A DNA stretch of 64,000 nucleotides, taken from positions 7,618 to 71,617 of the forward strand of contig JAEYWD010000101.1 of assembly GCA_023429135.1 (NCBI GenBank). The letters are read 5' to 3'. Origin of the DNA: Bacteroidota bacterium. GTDB taxonomy: Bacteria; Bacteroidota; Bacteroidia; Bacteroidales; JAAUTT01. Position 1 is the stretch's first letter, and each line of letters opens with the position of its first letter. Under the pieces are notes generated by a model that saw only the letters and a list, made by a program, of their open reading frames with translations, made no database searches and was not told where the DNA came from. A program made the translations under genes and the position numbers. Below, piece by piece: positions 8,824 to 18,700 of the stretch.

Positions 8824-8856
8824 TTTTGATTTATAACCGTATAAAATCTACTTTTA
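8824..8856 (+). promoter_or_regulatory. promoter of the natural-product locus
   Basis: TTTTG (8824-8828), a 20-base spacer and TACTTTTA (8849-8856) fit the Bacteroidota -33/-7 pattern with one mismatch in the -7 box. The ATG of the sugar transferase follows 24 bases later. This is the best candidate to drive 8880 through 21132, since no convincing promoter or terminator is seen in the short gaps between those genes. Confidence 0.55.
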
Positions 8857-8879
8857 TGTCGCAAATTGAAACCTAACAC

Positions 8880-9968
8880 ATGGTAGAAAAAATTCTTAAT
8901 CCCGACAGAATAAGTCTGTCAGTTTCAAATGATCTTTACAAAGCATTTTATCATGATGCTGGTAAGGATGTTGCCAATTTCATTGCTGAAATTGCTCCCT
9001 TGAGGAATCAAAAGAAGGTATTATACTATCCTGAAGAGGGGACCTATGATCAGGATATTGATTATTCAAATATCCGAACTATAGTTGATTTAAGACAAGT
9101 TAATAGAATTAAGGGTATTAATAAGCATTTTATATCTATTAATAAGTTATTACCAGATGCAGGTATTTTTATAGGAAAGTTCGAGAGCTATTCAAATCGA
9201 AGAACCAGAGTTGAAAACAAATTTGGAAAACTTTTGGGAAGATTAGTTTGGATAATTGATTTTTTTCTCAATCGGGTTATACCAAAATTGAAACTTACAA
9301 ACAAGTTATATCAAATTATTACCGGAGATAAATATAAAGTAATCTCACTTGCTGAAACGTTAGGACGGTCGGTAAGTTGCGGTTTTGAAGTTATTGATTT
9401 TAAAAATATAGGTAACTTCACCTATTTTGCTGTAATTAAAACTTCCGAACCAAAAATTGACAAGCAACCTTCCTATGGCCCCTTTTTCAAGATGCGGAGA
9501 ATTGGAAAAGACGGGAAAATGATAGGAGTTTATAAGTTGAGAACTATGCATCCTTACTCGGAATATATCCAAAACTTCGTAATAAATTTGAATGGTTACA
9601 ACGAGTATGGGAAAGTAAAAGATGATTTCAGAGTTACAGGATGGAGCAGGATAGTAAGGAAATTATACCTTGATGAGTTACCTCAATTATTAAATGTATT
9701 TAAAGGCGAAATGAACCTTGTAGGTGTAAGGCCATTGAGCATGGTTGGCTATAACTATTTACCCGAAGATCTGAAAAAAGAAAGAATTAAATATAAGCCT
9801 GGGTGTATTCCTCCATATGTAGCGTTAGGTAAAACAGGGTTAAATGGAGTGCTGGAAGCAGAACGCATCTATTTAGAAGAGATGAAGAATGGACCACTTA
9901 AAACGAATATTAAATATTTTTTTAAGGCTCTGTTAAATCTCGCACTTCTGAAAATATCAAGCAATTAA
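8880..9968 (+). CDS. bacterial sugar transferase (phosphoglycosyl transferase)
   Basis: A 362-residue protein whose C-terminal part (about 195-350) is a polyprenyl-phosphate phosphoglycosyl transferase domain: FFKMRRIGKDGK, VYKLRTM, TGWSRIVRKLYLDELPQLL with the catalytic Asp-Glu pair, then GEMNLVGVRPLS. These enzymes start glycan assembly by moving a sugar-1-phosphate onto undecaprenyl phosphate. Unusually, the typical membrane helix just before the catalytic domain is not evident; the first 190 residues are a region I do not recognise with one modestly hydrophobic stretch (RLVWIIDFFLNRVI). It could prime the glycan built by the operon at 28-57 kb, since no other initiating transferase is present. 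Confidence 0.82.
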   Translation: MVEKILNPDRISLSVSNDLYKAFYHDAGKDVANFIAEIAPLRNQKKVLYYPEEGTYDQDIDYSNIRTIVDLRQVNRIKGINKHFISINKLLPDAGIFIGKFESYSNRRTRVENKFGKLLGRLVWIIDFFLNRVIPKLKLTNKLYQIITGDKYKVISLAETLGRSVSCGFEVIDFKNIGNFTYFAVIKTSEPKIDKQPSYGPFFKMRRIGKDGKMIGVYKLRTMHPYSEYIQNFVINLNGYNEYGKVKDDFRVTGWSRIVRKLYLDELPQLLNVFKGEMNLVGVRPLSMVGYNYLPEDLKKERIKYKPGCIPPYVALGKTGLNGVLEAERIYLEEMKNGPLKTNIKYFFKALLNLALLKISSN

Positions 9969-10035
9969 CACTTTATAAAACGATAATACTACCAATCTTT
10001 TAAACCTTTTATTGCAATTCAAAAGTTAAGCCTAT

Positions 10036-11835
10036 ATGAGAATTACCGCTAACTTTCGATCTAGAACTACTATTTTTCTGATAATCACAGGAGTTTTTCT
10101 CATTATTTCATTATTTATTGCCAAAAGTTTTATAGTAAAAGAAAAATGGATCATAATTGCTAAAGGTAAAGATTTTACCTCTTTGGCAACCTTCCACTAT
10201 AATGCAAATTATCATTTTCAAAACCTGACCAATTCTGTGCCAACTAACGGTGAGCCCAAATCCGGCACTAAAATTTATACGGCGAAATACCAGTGCCATT
10301 TAGAAATTGACGATATGATAAATATCCAGGAGATAAGAATAGGGGCATCTTATCCTATGGGATATATTTTCAGGATTAACGGAACGGTGGCTACTTGCTC
10401 TCCAAACCTGATTGTGGAAGACACCACGAATGTACTTTTGATTTCACACCATAACGAGGATCACAAAAAATTAGGCTATTACTATTTAACCAAAGAGGCT
10501 GTTAAACAAGGGCAAAATTATCTGGAGCTTGAAATAATTGCAAGTGATTCCCTACCCTCTTACAGTCCCGAAATTTTCGTTGAAGCCTTAAAAAGTGGAC
10601 ATTTTCTGCCAGACTTTCTAAAATTGAGAAGACATAAGAACATAAATTTGCAAAAATCAGGATTACCGGTAATCTCTATTAATACATTAAACAATGAAAT
10701 TGTTGATGAGCCGAAGGTAAAGTCGACACTAACAACCTATAAGAATAATAAACCATTTACCTCTAATATAAAAATCGAAATCAAGGGGAAATCCAGTCAA
10801 AGCTTTGGCCAGCTTGTATTAAGCTACACATTTAACACATATGACCCCAACTGGCAAAAAGAAGATATAAATCTTCTTGGACTACCAGAAGACTCAGAGT
10901 GGACCTTGTATGCTCCTTTTATTGATAAAAGTCTGATAAGAAACGCTATTGCCTATCATATATCCAGTCAAACAGGTCAATACACTCCCCGGTTTAAGTT
11001 TTGCGACTTATATATAAACGAGCAGTATATGGGTATTTATCTTCTAATTGAAAAGCCTAGAATATCTAAAAATAGAATAAACCCCTACCCCGAGCTTAAA
11101 CTTAAAGAGGTTTTCCTCTGTGAAATAGACCGGCCGGATTCGGTAAGCCAATTCGGATGGTTCCTGAACAATGTGGAAAATAATTATATTTATGTAAATG
11201 TTGTTAGCCCCAAACGGAAAAACCTGAATGAGGAAAAAGAAAAAACTTTTAGAAAGTCGGTTGAGAGTCTTTACAAGGCGTTTAACAATAAAGTTATTGA
11301 CCACCATAAAATTGATAGTTTGGTTGACATAAATTCATTAATGGATTACATGTTAATTAATGAATTAGCTAAAAATTTAGATGCTTTCAGGTTAAGTTTC
11401 TTTTTCTCAAAAGCTGAAGGAAAGCCATTTGTAATAGGACCCGTATGGGACTTTGATTTAGCTTTCGGAAATTCAAATATTGGAACTTTTTCAAATTCTT
11501 CGGGTTGGTGTAATTCTTCAGAATCAATTTGCCCCTTTAAAATGCTTAATTGGGCAGATGTAATCCATAGCGATCCTATATATTCAAAGAAACTGAAAGA
11601 AAAATGGACTTTATGGCGTCATACATTCCTGACAAACGAGAAAGTTATGGATATGGTAACCGCTTATGAGAAACAGGTTGCGGTTTCGGAAAAGAACTTT
11701 CATTCATCAGTCCCTATATTAGATAAATGGGTATGGCCTAATACCTATGTTGGAGGAACCTATGAAAATGAGATATTTTACTTGAAATGCTGGCTCCTAA
11801 AAAGATTGTACTGGATAGATAAAAACTTAACTTAG
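10036..11835 (+). CDS. CotH kinase family protein
   Basis: A 599-residue protein with one N-terminal membrane anchor (about 12-30) and a long extracytoplasmic part. The C-terminal half (about 230-550) is a CotH domain: a KGKSSQSFG loop, the segment PFIDKSLIRNAIAYH, GIYLLIEKPRISKNR, and GPVWDFDLAFGN, which corresponds to the metal-binding DFG-like motif. CotH proteins are atypical secreted protein kinases first known from spore coats and are also common in Bacteroidota, where targets are unknown. The N-terminal 200 residues look beta-rich. It lies 67 bases after the sugar transferase and 39 before the formyltransferase, so it is probably co-transcribed. Confidence 0.8.
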   Translation: MRITANFRSRTTIFLIITGVFLIISLFIAKSFIVKEKWIIIAKGKDFTSLATFHYNANYHFQNLTNSVPTNGEPKSGTKIYTAKYQCHLEIDDMINIQEIRIGASYPMGYIFRINGTVATCSPNLIVEDTTNVLLISHHNEDHKKLGYYYLTKEAVKQGQNYLELEIIASDSLPSYSPEIFVEALKSGHFLPDFLKLRRHKNINLQKSGLPVISINTLNNEIVDEPKVKSTLTTYKNNKPFTSNIKIEIKGKSSQSFGQLVLSYTFNTYDPNWQKEDINLLGLPEDSEWTLYAPFIDKSLIRNAIAYHISSQTGQYTPRFKFCDLYINEQYMGIYLLIEKPRISKNRINPYPELKLKEVFLCEIDRPDSVSQFGWFLNNVENNYIYVNVVSPKRKNLNEEKEKTFRKSVESLYKAFNNKVIDHHKIDSLVDINSLMDYMLINELAKNLDAFRLSFFFSKAEGKPFVIGPVWDFDLAFGNSNIGTFSNSSGWCNSSESICPFKMLNWADVIHSDPIYSKKLKEKWTLWRHTFLTNEKVMDMVTAYEKQVAVSEKNFHSSVPILDKWVWPNTYVGGTYENEIFYLKCWLLKRLYWIDKNLT

Positions 11836-11874
11836 TTGCTCACGCTTTAAATAGCCTTCATAAAAATAGATTAA

Positions 11875-12720
11875 ATGGAAATAGTTATATTTGGCGAGGA
11901 TGGATTTACAGGTACAGTTATTGATTCGCTCGTAGGAAAGGGACATAACATTCAATCCGTAATAACTCCCTACTATGAAACATCCGTCTACCTTAATCTG
12001 GAAAGAGTTACAAAAAAACATCACATCCCTTTTTTAAGGGTCCAAAATGTAAATTCAGAAGAGATAATTCACCTTATGGCTCAACTTAAGCCAGAACTTA
12101 TCGTTTCGGTACATTTGCGAAAAATATTGAAAAAGGACATATTTTCAGCAGCACAAAAAGGTGCAATAAATGTACATCCTTCTTTGCTTCCAAAATACAG
12201 AGGAATGTCACCTCAACACCAGGCGCTTATACACGGCGACACAGAAGCAGGAGTAACTGTTCATTTTATTGATGAAAACGTAGATACCGGTAAAATTATA
12301 CTTCAGGAGCATTTTCCAATATTGGAGAACGACTATATTGTTGATGTTCAGCTTAAAGTAATGGATGTATATAAATCAATAGTTGCAAACGCTGTGGAGC
12401 TAATTGATAGAGGATTTCAGGGAAAGGAACAAGAAACCGCTACTTTGAGCTATTTTGGCCCCATCAGAAAAGCCGACCGTGAAATTCATCTAAATAAACC
12501 GGCGAGAGAAATCTACAATTTGATAAGAGCTCTATCCATGCCATACCAAGGTGCTTTTTACGAAAATTTCACTGTCTGGAATTCCCGCTTCCCGAGTGCA
12601 GAGGAAGAAAATTATTTTAAGCAGGAATACCCGACAGCAGGACTATATGTGAAAGATGGTCAATTATTAATCCGTCTTCACGAAGAAATTTTAATTTCAG
12701 ACAATTTCAACATTCTTTGA
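11875..12720 (+). CDS. stand-alone formyltransferase (Fmt-like)
   Basis: A 281-residue N10-formyl-THF-dependent formyltransferase. The catalytic triad is complete: Asn99 and His101 in INVHPSLLPKYRG and Asp137 in NVDTGKI, with the same spacing as E. coli Fmt (Asn106, His108, Asp144). It lacks the normal tRNA-binding C-terminal domain length and context of true Fmt. The NRPS-PKS gene starts 30 bases downstream, so the likely substrate is the starter amino acid on the assembly line, comparable to the formylation domain of linear gramicidin synthetase LgrA. A sugar N-formyltransferase acting on an amino sugar nucleotide is the main alternative, since glycan genes lie nearby. Confidence 0.8.
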   Translation: MEIVIFGEDGFTGTVIDSLVGKGHNIQSVITPYYETSVYLNLERVTKKHHIPFLRVQNVNSEEIIHLMAQLKPELIVSVHLRKILKKDIFSAAQKGAINVHPSLLPKYRGMSPQHQALIHGDTEAGVTVHFIDENVDTGKIILQEHFPILENDYIVDVQLKVMDVYKSIVANAVELIDRGFQGKEQETATLSYFGPIRKADREIHLNKPAREIYNLIRALSMPYQGAFYENFTVWNSRFPSAEEENYFKQEYPTAGLYVKDGQLLIRLHEEILISDNFNIL

Positions 12721-12750
12721 ATTATTATTAACTACATTGAAAGCTTAATA

Positions 12751-15700
12751 ATGAGCCTGTCAGAAAAAACAACACTAAACTTACACCATTCCGATATCGA
12801 AAGAATCAAAGAATGGAACAATACTGATGTTCAATATGAGCATAATTTGTGCATCCACGAGAAATTTGAACAAACAGTTTCAAAATTTCCGGATCGAATT
12901 GCATTCATATTTAAGGACCAAAAGGTTACTTATGAAGATTTTAATAAACATACCAACAAATTAGCCCACTTTTTAATCGGTAAGGGAGCAAAGCCCGAAA
13001 CTTTGATTGCTGTTTGTATGGAACGTTCGCCTGAAATGATGATAGGAATATATGCCATACTCAAAGCAGGTGCCGCCTACATGCCCGTTGACCCCAACAC
13101 GCCACCTGATCGGTTAAAACATATACTTGATGATGGAAAACCTCTTCTGGTGCTTACCTCAGAAAAATCGGAGATGAACCTTCCGGCAAACAGCCCGGAA
13201 AGAATTCATCTGGACAATATTCTCAATGACCCACTTTCTGTTAACGATAAAAATCCTGTAATAGGTGTAAGTTCAAAAAATATAGCCTATATAATTTATA
13301 CATCAGGTTCTACAGGAACCCCAAAAGGGGTACTTATAGAACACCATTCCGTATTAAACCGAATTGGCTGGATGCAAAAGGCGTATCCCATAAATACAAA
13401 TGATATATTACTCCAGAAAACTCCCGTTACCTTCGATGTATCGGTATGGGAACTGTTCTGGTGGGGTTTTGAGGGGGCTACTTTAATGCTTCTCAACCCA
13501 GGTGATGAGAAAGAGCCTGAAAAAATTGCCCAGGTAATAGAAGAGAATAAAATAACTACTATTCACTTCGTTCCCTCAATGTTTGGAGCCTTTATCAACT
13601 ATCTCGACTCATTTAATGAGTCACAAAAAGTCTCCTCATTAAAAAAAGTCTTTCTAAGCGGAGAAGCCCTTCCAGCTTCGATGGTTAACAATTTTAACCA
13701 ACTTATGACAGGAACCGGGACCCAAATTATTAATCTCTATGGCCCCACCGAAGCTACAGTGGATGTTTCGCATTATTTATGCCCAAAAACCACAACCGAT
13801 ATAATGTACATTGGTAAGCCTATTGATAATACAAAATTATTGATTGTTAATGAAAAAAACGAAATACAACCAATTGGACAACCCGGTGAACTTATTATTA
13901 CAGGAGTAAATCTGGCAAGAGGTTATCTCAACAGGGATGAATTAAACGCTTCGAAATTTATTGAAATTCAATATTTCGACGGCCAGAAATTACGCGGTTA
14001 TAAAACTGGCGATCTGGCAAAATGGACCGACTCTGGAAACATTTTCTATATTGGGCGACTCGATAGCCAGGTTAAAATAAGAGGATTCAGGATTGAACTA
14101 GGAGATATTGAAGCCCAGATATCACAAAATGTAGCAATAAAACTGTGCGCTGTAGTTGTCAATCACCCAAATTCGATCAATTCACAGCTTATAGCTTACG
14201 TTTGCTTAAAACCAAACACCTATATCTCTGGAGAAGAGCTAAAACAATACCTTTCAAAAAAGCTCCCTGAATACATGGTTCCATCGGCAATCATTTTTTT
14301 GGATGACATGCCTTTAACTACCAGCGGAAAGATAGATAGGAAAGCATTACCTCAGCCTGAAACAATTAAAAAGGATCTAAATCAGCCTTCTAAGGTAACC
14401 CATTATGAAAACGCCTTGACACAGGTATGGAAGGATACTCTGAAGCATGATAACTTCGACATAAATGCAAATTTTTTTGAAATTGGTGGCAATTCTATCC
14501 TTATCCCTTTTGTTACAAGTAAACTAATTAAAGATCATAAAATAAAACTGAATAGCGTAGATATTATTCAATACCCTACCATTAAGGCTCTTGCAAATTA
14601 CCTGGCGGGTATTGGGGAAAAAGATGATGCCCCTGCTGAAAACCCACAAAATAAAAAAGAACTTGAAAACATTCTCGCGAGAGTATGGAAAGACGTTTTG
14701 AATGTTGAACATATAAACCGCGACGAGAACTTTTTTGATCTTGGCGGCAGCTCAATCCTGATCCCCTTTGTAATAAACAAACTCTTTAAAAACTATAATA
14801 TTAAAATAACCAATGTTGACATCATACAATATCCTACTATTGAAAAGTTAAGCAGTTTTTTATCGGGCGAAGAAACCAACTCTGCTACTATTATACCCGG
14901 CAATAAACAGGATAGTACAAGAGCTAAAAAAGTAAATGCCCCCAATGAAATTGCCGTAATAGGAATGGCATGCAGGTACCCGGGAGCCAATAACATAAAC
15001 GAATATTGGAATAACCTAATTAATGAAAAGAATACAATAAAGTATTTCGGCGACGAGGAAGTGGCCGAATTTGAATATGATTTTCCGAACCTGAAAAATA
15101 ACCCTGATTATGTAAAAGCAAGGGGGATATTAGAGGGAACCGATAAATTTGATGCTCCGTTTTTCGGGATGACTCCCAAAGAAGCGGCTTTAACAGACCC
15201 CCAACATAAAATCTGGCTGGAAACAGCCTGGGAAGCTTTAGAAAACGCAGGATGCGATCCCTTCGCTTACGAAAAATCGATTGGCGTATTTGCAGGCGGA
15301 TACATAAGTACCTATTTGCTAAACAACATTTTAAGGGATCCAAGAATTTTAGAAAATTATATCAGGCTCCGTTCGACAGATTCTTATCAGATTTTGACAG
15401 CCAACGACCCGGCATATATTGCAACAAAAACAGCCTACAAATTTAACCTGAGAGGCCCTGCCATAAGTGTTCAAACAGCATGTTCAACGTCGTTGGTAGC
15501 AATTGCACAGGCCTGCCAAAACCTAGTAAACTTTGGATCGGACATATGTATTGCAGGAGGAGTATGTATTTTTGTTCCTCAGAAATGTGGCTATTTATAT
15601 CAGGAAGGTGCAATTGTTTCACCGGATGGATACTGCCGACCTTTTGATGCAGATGCCAAAGGTTCGGTTCTTAGCAATGGCGTTGGAGTGGTAATTTTAA

Positions 15701-18700
15701 AAAGGCTGAAAGATGCCCTAAGGGATGGCGATCATATTTACTCGGTAGTTAAAGGCTGGGGTTTAAATAACGATGGCAGTAATAAAGTAAGCTTCACTGC
15801 TCCTAGCGTTAACGGACAGGCAGAAGCTATTAACAAGGCCCAGGAAATGGCCAATGTTTCGCCTGAAGAAATAAGTTATATTGAAGCTCATGGCACAGGC
15901 ACCAAACTTGGGGACCCAATTGAAATTGCAGCGCTTAAGCAGGCCTTTTTAAAGAAAACAACAAAAAAGCAGTATTGTGGAATAGGTTCTGTGAAGTCAA
16001 ACATAGGCCATACCGATGCAGCAGCCGGAGCAGCTTCATTCATTAAAGTGTGCCTGGCAGCCTACTATAAAAAAATACCAGCATCAATTAATTATTCAAA
16101 ACCAAATCCGCACATAGATTTTACCAATTCTCCATTTTATGTTAACAATAAACTATTAGAATGGAACCAGAAAAAACCTCTTATTATGGGGGTTAGCTCG
16201 TTTGGAATTGGAGGAACCAATGCTCATGTGATTGTAGAAGAAGCTCCTGTAAACGATCAATATGTAGACGAAAAATCGGACTGGCCTGAGCTTTTTCTTT
16301 TCTCGGCAAAATCATCACACTCGTTAACGGAAAGGAAAAAAGATATTTCGTTGCATTTAATTTCAAACCCTGAAATTAGTTACCGCAGTGTTGCATATAC
16401 TCTTCTTACTGGTCGAACGCACATGCCGCACAGAGGCTTCTTTGTCGCATCCTCAAAAGAGGATTTGCAATCAGAGAACCTGATCTCAAATACAGGGGCA
16501 GTTAACGAGAAGATCTCAAAAATTATCTTCATGTTCCCTGGTCAGGGGGCACAATACCTAACCATGGGGAAAAGTCTCTATCATTGCAATCCATTATTCC
16601 GAAAACTGCTTGACGATGGATTTGAACTAATTAAAAATGAGACAGGAACAGAATTGAAAAATATCCTGTTCGACAGCACAGATTCACCTGAGGCAGAAAA
16701 AAGGCTTGCAAGTACTGAAATTGCACAGCCAGCACTTTTCCTAATTGAATATGCCCTGTCTCAGGTTCTTGTGTCCCTTGGGGTTAAACCAACTGAATTA
16801 ATGGGGCACAGCATTGGAGAATATGCCGCAGCCTGCTTTTCAGGGGTATTTAGTTTTTCCGATGCGCTAAAAATTGTATTAAAGCGTGGGCAACTAATGC
16901 GCAGCATGCCCGCAGGTAAAATGCTTGCGGTGAAATCCAGTTCAGAAAACCTTAAGAATCTTAATTGTACATATTTTGAAATTGCCGGTGACAATGCTCC
17001 CGAAATGTGTTCCATTTCTTTAAAGGAAAAGGATCTTGAAAAAGTAAAAACCATTCTTGAAAATGCTAATATCCAGTATATACCACTCAATACCTCCCAT
17101 GCATTTCACTCTTCCGACTTTGATCCAATTCTTAAGGAATTTGAAAATTATGTAAACCAATTTAGCCTTAAATCTCCTGTTACACCTTTTATTTCGTGCT
17201 TAAATGGTGCGTATATTACTCCATCGGAAGCAACATCGGGAAAATACTGGGCTGATCAACTTAGGCATACCGTGCAATTCAGGAAAGGTATAAATTGTAT
17301 TTCGACCAATGAAGATGCACTGTTTGTAGAGGTTGGGCCAAACACTCATCTCAGTTCTATTGTAAAACAAAACCAAGCCAATGGTGCGAAAAAGCTTGTT
17401 GTAACTTCCTTAGGTAAAAACGATAACATTGATGAACGGTTTAAGCTCATGTCGGTTCTGGGAAATTGCTTTATTAATGGCATTCTGCCCGATGTTAAGG
17501 CATTATTTAAAGAACCTGTCCCTAAAAAAGTTTCCCTCCCAACTTATCCGTTCGATAGAAAAAGGTATTGGATCGATTATAAACCATCCCAAAACATTAC
17601 AACGCCTATAACAAATGAGGGTATAGCTTATAGTTCGTCCGTTGAAGAAGAAATTACTGATATAGCTGCATCGGATATAGTCGAAGAAAAAGTCCGCCAA
17701 ATATGGAAAGCTATGATTGGCGGTGAGAATATTGGGCTTGATGAAGACTTTACCGACTTAGGCGGCCATTCATTGTTAGCTTTGCAGATAAACAACAGGA
17801 TAAAAGAAACTCTCAAGGTTGAAATCTCCCTAAAAGAATTTCTTAACAACCCTACTATCAGAAAGGTTAGCAACTTAGTGAAGACAAAAGGTGGATTTGA
17901 GGATCAATCCGCAGCTTCTGAAAATCTAATTATAGCACACTCGTTCAATAAAGGCAACTTACCACTCACCAGTAATCAACAGCGTTTATGGCTTATCTCG
18001 AAGTTAGACCCCGATATTGCTTCTTATATAGTCTCCGATTCCTTCAGATTTACTGGTAAACTTAACAAAGAAGTCTTTCATAATAGCCTTGAAAAGCTTT
18101 TTGAACGCCATCATATTGTCTTTTCTGTATTTAAAGAAGAAAATGGCGAACCATATTGTAATATAGTACCATCAAAGGTCGAACTCAACTATCTGGACTA
18201 TTCCAATCTGGAGTCCGAAGCCAAAATGAGTAAAATTAACGAGTTAATCCTGTCAGATTCAAAAAAGGTTTTTGATCTTGAAAATGGGCCTTTGTACCGG
18301 CTATATCTTGTTAAATCAACTGAAAACGAATACTATTTCCATTTCAGCATTCATCATATTGTTTTTGATGGATGGTCCTGGTCGGTTTTTGCAAAGGACC
18401 TCAGTGAAATATACAATTGTCTAATCAAAGGTAAGGATCCTAACCTCTCTTCTCTGGACTTTCAACAGTATGATTATGCTTTCTGGCAAAAGGGCCCTGA
18501 AGGTTTAAAAATTGAAGAGAAGTCTAAACAATTCTGGAAGGATTATCTGAAAGAATCTAATACAATCATAGACTTTCCTTTTGATTATGTCCGTAAAGAA
18601 AAGCCAACCGGAAGAGGCAATTATGTGAATGTAAGCGTATCGCCAGAAACAACCCAAAAGCTGAAACAATTAAGTAAAAAAGAGGGAGCCTCACTTTTTA

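Noticed and set aside
11875..12720. Housekeeping methionyl-tRNA formyltransferase
   Set aside because: The C-terminal part does not look like the tRNA-binding domain and the gene sits 30 bases before the NRPS-PKS, away from def or other translation genes.
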